Of a DNA stretch of 64,000 nucleotides, positions 1 through 8,396 are shown in pieces (position 1 is the first letter of the stretch; each line of letters starts with the position of its first letter). Under the pieces are notes generated by a model. The model was not told the origin of the DNA and searched no databases. It worked only from the letters and a program-made list of their open reading frames with translations. This DNA is from Pseudomonas paralcaligenes (GTDB lineage: Bacteria; Pseudomonadota; Gammaproteobacteria; Pseudomonadales; Pseudomonadaceae). Location: the NCBI RefSeq assembly GCF_019655855.1, contig NZ_BPFX01000022.1:1-64000 (forward strand). Direction: 5' to 3'. The position numbers and the translations under genes are program-made.

Positions 1-1086
1 CTGACCATGGTCTGGAACGTGCTCGACTTCGGTGTCGCCTACGTCAGCGCCAAGCAGGCGGCCGACCAGCGTCTGATCGTCCAGGAGCGCCGGCGCAAGG
101 TCGTCCACACCATCATCCAGGACGTGCGTTCCGCCTACTGGCGCGCGGTGGCGGCCGAGCGCCTGCTCAAGCAGATCGACGAGCTGATGGCCCGCGTCGA
201 CCGCGCCCGCGACGACAGCCAGCGGATGACCCGCGAGCGCATCGGTGATCAGGTCCAGACCCTGAGCTACCAGCGCGCCCTGATCGAGGCCACGCGCCAG
301 CTGGAGCAGCAGCGCCGTGCGCTGTCGCTGGCCAAGACCGAGCTGGCCACGCTGATCAACCTGGCCCCGGGCACCTCGTTCAGCCTGGCCGAAAGCGGCG
401 ACTACCCGGTGCCGGAGCTGAAGGTCGAGCTGGCCCAGCTGGAGCAGCTGGCCCTGGCCAACCGCCCGGAGCTGCGCGAGCAGGACTACCAGACCCGGAT
501 CAGCGCTGCCGAGACCCGCAAGGCCATGCTGCGCCTGCTGCCCGGCCTGGAGTTCTCCGTCGGCGGCCACTACGACAGCAACAGCTTCCTGGTCAACCAG
601 AGCTGGGCCGACTATGGCGTGAAGGTCACCTGGAACCTGTTCAACGTGCTCTCCGCGCCCGCCGCCATCGACGTGGCCAAGGCCGGCCAGCAGGTCGCCG
701 ACGCCCGCCGCCAGGCCATGTCCATGGCGGTGCTGGCCCAGCTGTACGTGGCCAACGCCAACTTCCGCGAGTCCCAGCGCCAGTTCCAGACCAGCCAGCA
801 GCTGGCAGAGCTGGACGGCCAGATCGCCGGGCAACTGCGCAACCGCCACAAGGCCCAGAGCATCGGTGAGCTGGAGCTGATCCAGGCCGAGCTCAACACC
901 CTGCAGGCGGACCTGCGCCGCGACCTGGCCTACGCCGAGCTGCGCAACAGCTACGGCCAGCTGTTCGCCAGCGTCGGCCTCGACCCGCTGCCCAAGGAAC
1001 TGCCCTCCTATCAGCTCAGCGACATCGCCCAGGCCATCAGCGACAGCGAGAGCAGATGGCAGGCTGGCGATATCCAGCCGAGGTAA
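1..1086 (+). CDS. TolC-family outer membrane efflux protein, C-terminal part (5' end outside window)
   Basis: The reading frame is open from base 1, so the ATG at 7 is probably internal and the gene starts upstream of the window. The 361 visible residues are rich in long Leu/Ala/Gln/Arg helices, as in the coiled-coil hairpins of TolC-type trimeric channels. The start WNVLDFGVAY and the later strand pair KVTWNLFNVL are the two equivalent beta-strand segments expected from the internal duplication of the family. In this family the protein forms the outer membrane duct of a tripartite exporter. The partner genes would lie upstream and cannot be seen, so the substrate is unknown. The gene ends just before a REP pair. 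Confidence 0.85.
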   Translation: MTMVWNVLDFGVAYVSAKQAADQRLIVQERRRKVVHTIIQDVRSAYWRAVAAERLLKQIDELMARVDRARDDSQRMTRERIGDQVQTLSYQRALIEATRQLEQQRRALSLAKTELATLINLAPGTSFSLAESGDYPVPELKVELAQLEQLALANRPELREQDYQTRISAAETRKAMLRLLPGLEFSVGGHYDSNSFLVNQSWADYGVKVTWNLFNVLSAPAAIDVAKAGQQVADARRQAMSMAVLAQLYVANANFRESQRQFQTSQQLAELDGQIAGQLRNRHKAQSIGELELIQAELNTLQADLRRDLAYAELRNSYGQLFASVGLDPLPKELPSYQLSDIAQAISDSESRWQAGDIQPR

Positions 1087-1138
1087 GGCTCTATCTGACC
1101 CGCAACCTGTACGCGCTACATCCCTCACATGCACCGTT

Positions 1139-1202
1139 GTAGGAGCGGCCTTGGCCGCGAAGCTTTATTGTCAGGCCTGTTCGCGGACAAGTCCGCTCCT
1201 AC
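1139..1202. repeat. REP-type inverted repeat, copy 1
   Basis: Two imperfectly complementary 23-base arms start with GTAGGAGCGG and end with CCGCTCCTAC, matching at about 21 of 23 positions around a short loop. The right arm, TTCGCGG...CCGCTCCTAC, resembles the REP element described in P. putida. A second copy lies 84 bases downstream in the same orientation. Confidence 0.85.
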
Positions 1203-1285
1203 AAGTGCTTATCGGGCCGTACAGGCGCTTTTCATGGTGTGCGGCAAATCGGCTCATGCCCAACTGAGCGTCGTGAGCTGCCTCT

Positions 1286-1349
1286 GTGGGAGCGGCCTTG
1301 GCCGCGAAGCTTTGTTGTCAGGCCTGTTCGCGGACAAGTCCGCTCCTAC
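1286..1349. repeat. REP-type inverted repeat, copy 2
   Basis: Nearly identical to the copy at 1139-1202, in the same orientation, with a G in place of A in the loop and a changed first base pair. The 1087-1446 interval holds only this pair. I see no gene in it, and the short open frames across it simply run through the repeats. Confidence 0.85.
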
Positions 1350-1446
1350 TGGGCTGAGTTCACCAGCAACTGAGCGCGCCCGATCATTCCTTATGTGAGC
1401 CGCATTACCAGGCGCCCCTGCCTCGAACGCAGCAGGCACCCGTTCC

Positions 1447-2496
1447 CTACATGGCGAGCCGCGAGGTTCGGTCATGGATACGCTCCAGCGCCTCCACGCG
1501 CCGCCGCTCGGTCTCGTTGCCGAAGCGGCGCTTGCGCAGCTCGTCCAACTGCCGTTCGCGATCCTCCTGGCTGAGACCGACGTTGCTCAGTAGCGCCGCG
1601 CGCTGCTCGTACCAGGCGCTCATGCGCTCATCCCAGGCCGCATTCTCCTGATCCAGCGCTTCGAGCCGTGCGGTGGCCTCCTCGCCTACAAGACTCGTAC
1701 GAATCTGGCGCAACTCCTCCGCCGAACCGGAGCGCTGCTGCCAGTCGTCCGTCAGCGTCCGCAGGTCCAGATAGCGGTTGGTGACTTCGAGCGAGGCCCT
1801 GATGGCTTCCGGCAGCTGCTGTTCCAGCTCCGCCAGTTGCCGGGCCCGTTCCTGGGGCGAGAGCCCCTTGTCCTGCATCAGTTCCAGACGCGCCAGCGCG
1901 TATCCGTCGTAGGCATCGTCGTCACCAAAGAAAACCGCGATCACCTCCGGCGAAAGATGCTGCGCGCGCAAGGCCAGGATCTGCTCCCGCTGCTGGCGGA
2001 TGCTCTCCAGGTCGATCCGTCCAGGCTGCGGCGCTACCAGGCGCTTCTCGATATCGGCCACGCCCAGCAGATAGGCCAGATACCCCTCCAGCACCTGCTC
2101 CGCCTCTCCCAGCGCCGGCTCCCGCAGGCGATGGCGCAACTGCGCGCGAATACGTGCTGTCAGCGACTGGAGGCTTTCCTCGCCCACCGCCGACAGGAAA
2201 TAGTCGAAGCAATGACGAAGACCGATGCTGATCAGGAGATGGCCATCGGCGGTGGTCTCCACCGCGCAGCTCACCTCGGTGCCGGCCAGCGATTTCGGCA
2301 GCTCCTCCAGGCCGGTGGCGACAGCCGGCGCCGACCTGCTCGCCGTCAGCGTCGTCGCTGCCGCCTCGGAGGCCGGCGGCGACGCCAGCTCAGGCGGCTC
2401 CGTGGCATCGCTGTGTTCGTAAAGCCACCAGGGCAGTCCGGCCACCGCCGCCACCAGCAGGCAATAGGCCAGGACCATCAATGTCATGTTTCTCAT
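1447..2496 (-). CDS. lipH: Lipase-specific foldase (lipase chaperone)
   Basis: 349 residues. A single N-terminal membrane anchor (residues about 5-24, LMVLAYCLLVAAVAGLPWWLY) is followed by a Pro/Ala/Ser-rich linker and a long, highly charged helical domain. This is the plan of the membrane-anchored steric foldases (LifO/LipH/Lif) that fold family I lipases in the periplasm before type II secretion. The segment around residues 95-105 (ISIGLRHCFDYFLSA) fits the conserved RxxFDYxLSAxGE motif needed for foldase activity. It lies 86 bases downstream of the lipase gene on the same strand, the usual operon order. The start is the ATG at 2496; an open frame extends further upstream but runs through the lipase gene out of frame. 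Confidence 0.93.
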   Translation of the reverse strand: MRNMTLMVLAYCLLVAAVAGLPWWLYEHSDATEPPELASPPASEAAATTLTASRSAPAVATGLEELPKSLAGTEVSCAVETTADGHLLISIGLRHCFDYFLSAVGEESLQSLTARIRAQLRHRLREPALGEAEQVLEGYLAYLLGVADIEKRLVAPQPGRIDLESIRQQREQILALRAQHLSPEVIAVFFGDDDAYDGYALARLELMQDKGLSPQERARQLAELEQQLPEAIRASLEVTNRYLDLRTLTDDWQQRSGSAEELRQIRTSLVGEEATARLEALDQENAAWDERMSAWYEQRAALLSNVGLSQEDRERQLDELRKRRFGNETERRRVEALERIHDRTSRLAM

Positions 2497-2582
2497 ACGA
2501 GCTCCGGTACCTGCCACCGCAGAAGTGGAACCGAGGGCCGCTCGCCCGGCCCTCGGTGTACGGCCTGTCGCGTCGCCCCTTG

Positions 2583-3506
2583 TCAAAGGCCGGCCAGCTT
2601 CAGGCGGTTGGCATGCTGACGATAGGTAGTCTTGGGATTGGTCTCGAAGATGCTGACCAGGCCCAGCACCTGGTTCACCGCATCGAGGTGGTTCATCTTG
2701 TAGTTGTCGCGGATCACCGTGCCCAGGTGGCTGGAGCACTGTGGTACCAGGCCGTCGTTGGGGCCGGGGACCAGCACGCCGAGCAGGACCATGGACCAGT
2801 CGCTGGGGTCCACGACGCTGGTCAGGTGGCTGGTGCCGCTCCAGGAGTAGTAGCGGACACCGTTGGACACCGCGTCTCCCGAACCGCAGGCCGTCGTCGG
2901 GACACCAGCCGGGAAGGTCCGGTTGAAGGCCGCTGCGCCGGTTGTGGTCAGGGAGTTCATCGCCGCCAGGGAGTCCTGCGGGCCGGCGGTGCCGTCCCCC
3001 ATGTCGATCAGCCAGGCGATGGCGTTGACCGCCCCGGCGATGACGCTCGCGCCGCCCGGCCCGACGAACTCGGCGATGCCCTCGACGACATCGGCCACGG
3101 GACTGCCCTTGTTGGCGGTGCTGACCGCCGTCACCGAAGCCACGCGCTCCGGGGCCACGCCGGCCACGTAGCGCACGCTCTGGCCGCCGTGGCTGTGGCC
3201 GATCAGGTTGACCTTGCTCGCGCCGGTGATGGCCTGGATTTCCTTGATCTGGGCCAGCAGCTGCTCGCCGCGCAGCTCGCTGCTGCCGGCGGTGGTCTGA
3301 GCGGTGACGAAGACCCTGGCGCCATTGGCCTGGAGATCGGAGGGAATGCCATGCCAGTAGTTCACCGGGCCTATCTCGCCGAAGCCGAAGAGGCCGTGGG
3401 AGAACACGATGGGGTACTTGGTCTTGGCGTAATCGGAAGCGGCGTATACGGGAGCCGCGGCCAACGCGGCGGCGGCCAGCAGCAGGGGAGCAGTCAGCAT
3501 CTTCAT
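2583..3506 (-). CDS. lipA: Secreted triacylglycerol lipase, family I
   Basis: 307 residues with a clear signal peptide (MKMLTAPLLLAAAALAAAPVYA). The mature start has the family motif KYPIVFSHGLFGF. The nucleophile elbow GHSHGG puts the catalytic Ser at residue 105. The acid is in NDGLV and the His in CSSHLG. Cysteines in TACGSG and PQCSSH match the conserved disulfide, and the C-terminus QHANRLKLAGL is typical of P. aeruginosa LipA. The enzyme hydrolyses long-chain triglycerides outside the cell. I chose the ATG at 3506 over one at 3539 because it begins directly at the signal peptide and has a GAGG ribosome-binding site. The foldase gene follows, and an AraC-type regulator is transcribed divergently. 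Confidence 0.95.
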   Translation of the reverse strand: MKMLTAPLLLAAAALAAAPVYAASDYAKTKYPIVFSHGLFGFGEIGPVNYWHGIPSDLQANGARVFVTAQTTAGSSELRGEQLLAQIKEIQAITGASKVNLIGHSHGGQSVRYVAGVAPERVASVTAVSTANKGSPVADVVEGIAEFVGPGGASVIAGAVNAIAWLIDMGDGTAGPQDSLAAMNSLTTTGAAAFNRTFPAGVPTTACGSGDAVSNGVRYYSWSGTSHLTSVVDPSDWSMVLLGVLVPGPNDGLVPQCSSHLGTVIRDNYKMNHLDAVNQVLGLVSIFETNPKTTYRQHANRLKLAGL

Positions 3507-3639
3507 GAGAGACCTCGTTATGCTTGTTCTTGGGGTCACCGGTCAGCGGGACGGGACGTCCCATTGGCAGTTTCTTGTCATAGGCCCGCAGGCCCCGCCC
3601 AGCTTCACGGAAGCCGCATTCCGGGAAAATGAGGAAAGC

Positions 3640-3665
3640 GGACATTTGTCCTGTCGAGCTGGGAC
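3640..3665. promoter_or_regulatory. Candidate operator between lipA and the AraC-type gene
   Basis: Three alternating copies of the pentamer GGACA/TGTCC occur here: GGACA TT TGTCC (3640-3651), then after 10 bases GGACA again. AraC-family proteins usually bind paired short half-sites, and this cluster sits in the 275-base gap between the divergent start codons. The role is inferred from position and symmetry only. Confidence 0.4.
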
Positions 3666-3781
3666 ATGGGGTGCGACCGCAGCCGTCCGCCAGCCCCGGC
3701 GTTGCGCTCGCCGGACCGCCGCTATACAAAGGGACTCATAACAAGACAGTCACCAGGCCGCTGGAGTCGAGGAAGGACACC

Positions 3782-4876
3782 ATGCAAAGGACGCCCCCCG
3801 CGAAGGACGCGGCCGACGAGGCCGAAACCGAAGGCTATTTCCTGGCCAGCATCCTGCTCGACGTGCTGGAAACCCTCCGCCCGCGAGGCATCGACGCGGA
3901 GTCCATCGGCCAAGTGCTCGGCCTGGACCTGGACAGCCTGCTCGCCGATCCCAACGGCTGGGTGCCGATTCACGTGCTGGTAGCCATGCTGCGCCAGGCC
4001 CTGGTGCTCTTCCCCGACCCGCTCATGGGCCTGCACGCCTCCCAGTCGGAGCGTGACGCCGCCTTCGGCGTGCTGGGCTACCTCAACCAGACCTGCGCCA
4101 CCCTGCAGGAAGTCTTCGCCGCCAAGGCCCGCTATGAACGGCTGGTGAGTGACATGGGCTCCACCTCCTTGCGCCAGGAGCCCGGCGTGGTGCTCTGCTG
4201 CTGGGACTGCAACGTCCGCGACCCGCTCTTCAAGAGGCATGCCACCGAATTCCTGATCGGGCAATGGTTGCGCCATATCCGCTCGATCCGGGAGAAGAAG
4301 GAAGACGTGCTGCTGCGCGTGCACTTCCGCCACTCCGCTCCGGAGGACTCGAACCTCCTGAAGGAGTACGAATCCATCTTCGCCTGCCCCGTCCATTTCG
4401 ATCAGGCCGAGTCGGCGCTGGTCGTGCCTGCGACCGTCATGACACTGCGCCTACGCAGCCCCAACCCCGGCCTGCAGGAAACCCTGGAGCGCCACGCCCA
4501 CCTACTGCTCAGCGAGCGCAACAGCGCGCCATCGCTGATCAGCCAGATACGCTCGCGCCTGCGCGTCCTGCTGATGGAAGGCAAGATTTCCCGCGATTAC
4601 CTGGCAGAGGAACTGGGTATCAGCAGCCGCCACCTACACCGGCAACTGCAGCGGGCGGGCAGCAGCTACCGGGAGCTGGTGGACGACATCCGCATCGAAC
4701 TGGCGAAGAACCTGCTGCAGGACAACGGGCTGACCCTGGACATCATCAGCCGACGCCTCAACTTCAAGGAGGCGGCCTCTTTCAGCCGCTGGTTCCGGGA
4801 AATGACGGCGCAGACACCTGGCGAATATCGCCGCCAGGCAACGGCGGACGGAGCAGGTGGAAATCAGATCGATTAA
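3782..4876 (+). CDS. AraC-family transcriptional regulator, divergent from lipAH
   Basis: 364 residues. The N-terminal ~220 residues look like the AraC ligand-binding-like domain of OruR/VqsM-type regulators (LLADPNGWVPIHVLVAMLRQAL, then FGVLGYLNQTCATLQE). The C-terminus has the two helix-turn-helix units of the AraC fold (YLAEELGISSRHLHRQLQ and ISRRLNFKEAASFSRWFR). The start at 3782 is preceded by GAGGAAGG; a longer frame reaches back to 3629 but crosses the likely promoter. Divergence from the lipase operon suggests it controls lipase expression or its own, possibly in response to a lipid or amino-acid signal. This is inferred from position; other Pseudomonas lipases are known to be controlled by an NtrC-type protein instead. 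Confidence 0.85.
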   Translation: MQRTPPAKDAADEAETEGYFLASILLDVLETLRPRGIDAESIGQVLGLDLDSLLADPNGWVPIHVLVAMLRQALVLFPDPLMGLHASQSERDAAFGVLGYLNQTCATLQEVFAAKARYERLVSDMGSTSLRQEPGVVLCCWDCNVRDPLFKRHATEFLIGQWLRHIRSIREKKEDVLLRVHFRHSAPEDSNLLKEYESIFACPVHFDQAESALVVPATVMTLRLRSPNPGLQETLERHAHLLLSERNSAPSLISQIRSRLRVLLMEGKISRDYLAEELGISSRHLHRQLQRAGSSYRELVDDIRIELAKNLLQDNGLTLDIISRRLNFKEAASFSRWFREMTAQTPGEYRRQATADGAGGNQID

Positions 4877-4962
4877 GGCGTTGAGCAACCCGGCACGCGC
4901 TTAGTCGTGGGGTTTCATGCGGGACGAAACCAGAGAAAAGCGCCTGGTTTCGTTGAAAGGGA

Positions 4963-5050
4963 TGGCGGAAGCGCAGAGATTCGAACTCTGGGGGCTGTTA
5001 CACCCGGCGGTTTTCAAGACCGCTGCCTTAAACCACTCGGCCACACTTCC
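4963..5050 (-). tRNA. tRNA-Ser (anticodon TGA)
   Basis: On the minus strand the gene begins GGAAGTG and ends CGCTTCC-G-CCA, giving a full 7-bp acceptor stem with CCA encoded. The anticodon loop reads CTTGAAA, so the anticodon is TGA. A long variable arm, typical of class II tRNAs, precedes the T-loop sequence GTTCGAATC. Length is 88 bases. It reads UCA-family serine codons. Confidence 0.97.
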
Positions 5051-5180
5051 GTTTCACGGGCCGCCATACTACCCGAACGCAACACACTGTCAAACTCTCG
5101 CAATTGGCAGCCTCACGGGCTCTGATATGATCGGCAAGACTCTGTCACGGAACCGTTTTCACGCCCTCAGGAGGGACGCC

Positions 5181-5849
5181 ATGCACGAACAAGACTACGC
5201 ACTCGCCCACGCGCAGGCGGACCAGCTGGAAACCAGCAAGGTCCTGCGCAACACCTACGGCCTGCTGGCCATGACCCTGGTGTTCAGCGCGCTCTGTGCC
5301 TTCTTCAGCGCCCAACTGAACCTGCCGCATCCCGGCTTCATCATCACCCTGGTCGGCTTCTACGGTCTGTTCTTCCTCACCGCCAAACTGCGCAACAGCG
5401 GCTGGGGCCTGGTCAGCACCTTCGCCCTCACCGGCTTCATGGGCTACGTCCTCGGCCCGATCCTCAACATGTACCTGGGCATGGCCAACGGTGGCGAACT
5501 GATCGCCAGCGCCCTGGGCATGACTGCCCTGGTGTTCTTCGGCCTGTCCGCCTACGTGCTGACCACCCGCAAGGACATGAGCTTCCTCGGCGGCTTCATC
5601 ACCGCAGGCTTCTTTGTGCTGCTGGGCGCCATGATCGCCGGCTTCTTCTTCCAGATCAGCGGCCTGCAGCTGGCCATCAGCGCTGGCTTCGTGCTGTTCG
5701 CCTCGGCCTGCATCCTGTTCCAGACCAGCGCGATCATCCACGGCGGCGAGCGCAACTACGTGATGGCCACCATCAGCCTGTACGTGTCGATCTACAACCT
5801 GTTCGTCAGCCTGCTGCAGATCTTCGGCATCATGGGCAGCGACGACTGA
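5181..5849 (+). CDS. yccA: Bax inhibitor-1 family membrane protein, YccA-like
   Basis: 222 residues with about seven hydrophobic segments spread from residue 27 to the C-terminus, ending with the family signature around [19 protein letters not shown]. In E. coli, YccA is a substrate and modulator of the FtsH protease in the inner membrane. The start at 5181 follows a strong AGGAGGGA site; the same frame is open back to 4917 but that part overlaps the tRNA gene. It is a single-gene unit, followed by a good terminator and then the tus operon. Confidence 0.93.
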   Translation: MHEQDYALAHAQADQLETSKVLRNTYGLLAMTLVFSALCAFFSAQLNLPHPGFIITLVGFYGLFFLTAKLRNSGWGLVSTFALTGFMGYVLGPILNMYLGMANGGELIASALGMTALVFFGLSAYVLTTRKDMSFLGGFITAGFFVLLGAMIAGFFFQISGLQLAISAGFVLFASACILFQTSAIIHGGERNYVMATISLYVSIYNLFVSLLQIFGIMGSDD

Positions 5850-5867
5850 TCCACCGCACCATCGAGA

Positions 5868-5890
5868 GAGCCCGCTTCGGCGGGCTTTTT
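5868..5890 (+). terminator. Rho-independent terminator of yccA
   Basis: An AGCCCGC/GCGGGCT stem closed by a TTCG loop and followed by a run of T, 19 bases after the yccA stop. Confidence 0.9.
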
Positions 5891-5937
5891 CATGCCTCGG
5901 CGTTTATCATGACGGCACCCAGCAGCCCGGACATGCC

Positions 5938-6330
5938 ATGAAGTTCGCCATCGCCCTGTTCGCCCCCGGCCACGCGCCCTCCTCGCGTCGTGCCCTGCGC
6001 TTCGCCCAGGCGGCGCTCGATGGCGGCCATGAGATCGCCCGCCTGTTCTTCTATCAGGACGGTGTGCACAGCGCGTCCGCCAACGCGGTCAGCCCGCAGG
6101 ACGAAGCCGATCTCCCAGGCGAATGGCGCGAATTCGTGCAGCAGCGCCAGCTCGACGCCGTCGTCTGCATCGCCGCCGCCCTGCGTCGTGGCGTGCTGAA
6201 CGCCGAAGAAGCGCAGCGCTATGGCCGGCCCGCCGCTAATCTGCAAGCGCCGTGGGAGTTGTCCGGCCTCGGCCAGTTCCACGAGGCGGTGCAGATGGCG
6301 GACCGCCTGGTCTGCTTCGGAGGCCAGTGA
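5938..6330 (+). CDS. tusD: Sulfurtransferase complex subunit TusD
   Basis: 130 residues, DsrE-like fold. The motif VVCIAAALRRGV places the conserved persulfide-carrying Cys at residue 77 (Cys78 in E. coli TusD). TusBCD accepts sulfur from TusA and passes it to TusE and then MnmA, for 2-thiolation of wobble uridine in Lys, Glu and Gln tRNAs. First gene of a tightly packed operon; its TGA overlaps the tusC ATG. Confidence 0.95.
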   Translation: MKFAIALFAPGHAPSSRRALRFAQAALDGGHEIARLFFYQDGVHSASANAVSPQDEADLPGEWREFVQQRQLDAVVCIAAALRRGVLNAEEAQRYGRPAANLQAPWELSGLGQFHEAVQMADRLVCFGGQ

Positions 6331-6689
6331 TGGGCAAATCCATGCTGATCATCAGCCGCCAGGCGCCCTGGGCCGGTCCCGCCGCCCGCGAGGCGCTGGA
6401 CATCGCCCTGGCCGGCGGCGCCTTCGACCTGCCGCTGGGCCTGCTGTTTCTCGACGACGGCGTGTTCCAGCTGGTCGCCGGCCAGCAACCCGGCACCGTG
6501 CAGCAGAAGGACCTGGGCGCCAACCTGCAGGCCCTGCCCATATTCGGCGTGGAAGAGCTGTTCGTTGCCAGCCGCAGCCTGGCCGAGCGTGGCCTGACCG
6601 ATGCCTCCCTGATCCTGCCGGCCAGGCGTCTGGACGATGGCGAACTCGGCCAGTTGCTCGACCGTTTCGACCAAGTGGTGACGATCTGA
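6330..6689 (+). CDS. tusC: Sulfurtransferase complex subunit TusC
   Basis: 119 residues with the DsrF-like pattern: an N-terminal strand MLIISRQAPWAGPAAREALDIAL, then GLLFLDDGVFQL. The ATG at 6330 overlaps the tusD stop as TGATG, so translation is probably coupled. An upstream in-frame start at 6252 lies inside tusD and is not needed. TusC is a structural subunit of the TusBCD heterohexamer and lacks a catalytic Cys in this copy. Confidence 0.94.
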   Translation: MGKSMLIISRQAPWAGPAAREALDIALAGGAFDLPLGLLFLDDGVFQLVAGQQPGTVQQKDLGANLQALPIFGVEELFVASRSLAERGLTDASLILPARRLDDGELGQLLDRFDQVVTI

Positions 6690-6988
6690 TGGCCACGCTG
6701 CACCTGCTCTCCCATTCGCCCTTCAGTGACAGCCGCCTGACCAGCTGCCTGCGCCTGCTCGGACCCGACGACGGCCTGCTGCTGACCGGCGACGCCGTCT
6801 ATGCGCTGCAACCCGACACAGCCCAATTGCAGGCGCTGGAGCTAATGCCCGCGGGCATCGCCCTCTATGCCCTGGAAGAAGACCTGCAGGCCCGCGCGCT
6901 GGTCGCTCCGTCGCGGGCCCGGGCCATCGACTACCCCGCCTTCGTCGAGCTGTGTGGCCGGTACGCCAAGGTCAACAGCTGGCTATGA
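6689..6988 (+). CDS. tusB: Sulfurtransferase complex subunit TusB
   Basis: 99 residues, DsrH-like (MATLHLLSHSPFSDSRLTSCLRLLGPDDGLLLTGDAVY). The ATG at 6689 overlaps the tusC TGA, and the stop overlaps the tusE ATG. It is the smallest subunit of the TusBCD sulfur relay. Confidence 0.94.
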   Translation: MATLHLLSHSPFSDSRLTSCLRLLGPDDGLLLTGDAVYALQPDTAQLQALELMPAGIALYALEEDLQARALVAPSRARAIDYPAFVELCGRYAKVNSWL

Positions 6989-7320
6989 ACACCCTGCAAA
7001 TCGACGGCCGCGAGATCGCGCTGGACAAGGACGGCTTTCTGGTCGAACTGGCCGACTGGTCGCCCGCCACGGCCGAGGCGCTGGCCGCACGTGAAGACAT
7101 GCAGCTGACCGCCGAGCACTGGGAGATCATCGAGTTGCTGCGCGCCTTCTACACCGAATTCCAGCTGTCGCCGGCCACCCGGCCGCTGGTCAAGTACGCG
7201 GCCCTCAGGCTCGGGCCAGAAAAAGGCAACAGCCAGTACCTCAATCGCCTGTTCAAAGGCACGCCGGCCAAGCTGGCGGCCAAGCTGGCGGGCCTGCCGA
7301 AACCCACGAACTGCCTGTGA
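6985..7320 (+). CDS. tusE: Sulfur relay protein TusE (DsrC-like)
   Basis: 111 residues. DsrC/TusE fold with DKDGFLVELADWSPATAEALA at the start, the conserved HWEIIELLRAFY and the flexible C-terminal arm ending in NCL, where the penultimate Cys is the sulfur carrier. The second, dsr-specific Cys of true DsrC is absent, which supports a tRNA-thiolation role rather than sulfite reduction. Start and stop codons overlap both neighbours (ATGA with tusB, GTGA with the next gene). Confidence 0.94.
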   Translation: MNTLQIDGREIALDKDGFLVELADWSPATAEALAAREDMQLTAEHWEIIELLRAFYTEFQLSPATRPLVKYAALRLGPEKGNSQYLNRLFKGTPAKLAAKLAGLPKPTNCL

Positions 7321-8300
7321 ATGCCATGAACCTCGTCACCCCACCGGAACACCCCTTCGCCCAGTTCGTCCGCATCCTCGGCAAGGGCAAGCGCGGTGCG
7401 CGCGGCCTGACCCGCGAGGAAGCGCGCGAGGCCATGGGCATGCTGCTCGACGGCAAGGTCGAGGACACCCAACTGGGCGCCTTCCTCATGCTGCTGCGGC
7501 ACAAGGAGGAAAGCGCCGAGGAGCTGGCCGGCTTCACCGAGGCCATCCGCGAGCGCCTGAATGCGCCGAGGATCGCCGTGGACATCGACTGGCCGACCTA
7601 TGCCGGCAAGAAACGCCACCTGCCCTGGTACCTGCTGGCGATCAAGGCGCTGGTGAGCAGCGGCGTACGCGTGCTGGTCCACGGCGGCGGCGCCCACACC
7701 GCCGGGCGCCTGTACACCGAACAGCTGCTGCAGACGCTGGACATTCCCTTGTGCGGCAACTGGGACGAAGCCGGCGCGGCGCTGGAGCGCCACAACCTGG
7801 CCTTCCTCCCGCTGGGCGCCTGGGCACCGCAACTGCAACGGATGATCGACCTGCGCAACACCCTGGGCCTGCGCTCGCCCATCCACTCCCTGGCACGCAT
7901 CCTCAACCCGCTGGGCGCCCAGGTCGGCCTGCAGAGCATCTTCCACCCCGGCTACCAGGCGGTGCATCGCGAGGCCAGCCGATTGCTGGGCGACCGGGCC
8001 GTGGTGATCAAGGGCGAAGGCGGTGAGATCGAGGTCAACCCGGACGGTACGTGCCACCTGTACGGCACCGAGGGCGGCGTCGACTGGGACGAGGAATGGC
8101 CCGCCCTCTCCGCCCAGCGCCACGTCAAGCCGGAGCGCCTGGAGCCGGAACGGCTGCTGGCCTTCTGGCGCGGCGAGGAGCACGACGCCTACGGCGAACT
8201 GGCCGTGCTGGGCACCCTGGCACTGGCACTGCGCGCGCTGGGCCACGACCGCGAGGCGGTCTTCGCCGAGGCCCGCAGGTGCTGGGACGCGCGCCGCTGA
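7317..8300 (+). CDS. TrpD2/YbiB-like glycosyltransferase-fold protein
   Basis: 327 residues, related to anthranilate phosphoribosyltransferase (TrpD). It has the N-terminal helical bundle (FVRILGKGKRGARGLTREEAREAMGMLL), the dimer region and a diverged substrate loop (VLVHGGGAHTAG), with later family blocks LGLRSPIHSLARILNPLGA and VVIKGEGGEIEVNPDG. E. coli YbiB (TrpD2) is known to bind nucleic acids and not to act in tryptophan synthesis. The GTG at 7317 overlaps the tusE TGA; an ATG at 7326 is an alternative start. Coupling to tusDCBE is notable and suggests, without proving, a link to RNA metabolism. Confidence 0.88.
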   Translation: MNAMNLVTPPEHPFAQFVRILGKGKRGARGLTREEAREAMGMLLDGKVEDTQLGAFLMLLRHKEESAEELAGFTEAIRERLNAPRIAVDIDWPTYAGKKRHLPWYLLAIKALVSSGVRVLVHGGGAHTAGRLYTEQLLQTLDIPLCGNWDEAGAALERHNLAFLPLGAWAPQLQRMIDLRNTLGLRSPIHSLARILNPLGAQVGLQSIFHPGYQAVHREASRLLGDRAVVIKGEGGEIEVNPDGTCHLYGTEGGVDWDEEWPALSAQRHVKPERLEPERLLAFWRGEEHDAYGELAVLGTLALALRALGHDREAVFAEARRCWDARR

Positions 8301-8396
8301 TCGATTCCATCGATAGTTCCGACCCTGTTTTTGCACTTATCCGATGAGCGCGAATCCATAGACTGGCCCCCTGTTCACTCACGAAGGGAGCCCGTC

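Noticed and set aside
1139..1349. Repeat pair considered as a CRISPR or mobile element
   Set aside because: Only two units, each an inverted repeat of the REP type, with no cas or transposase gene.
1129..1398. An 89-codon frame with an internal repeat
   Set aside because: The repeated peptide is produced by the two REP copies it runs through; no ribosome site.
1447..3729. A 760-codon minus-strand frame joining the lipase region to the foldase
   Set aside because: Only its C-terminal 349 residues are the foldase. The rest is an out-of-frame reading of lipA, not a fusion protein.
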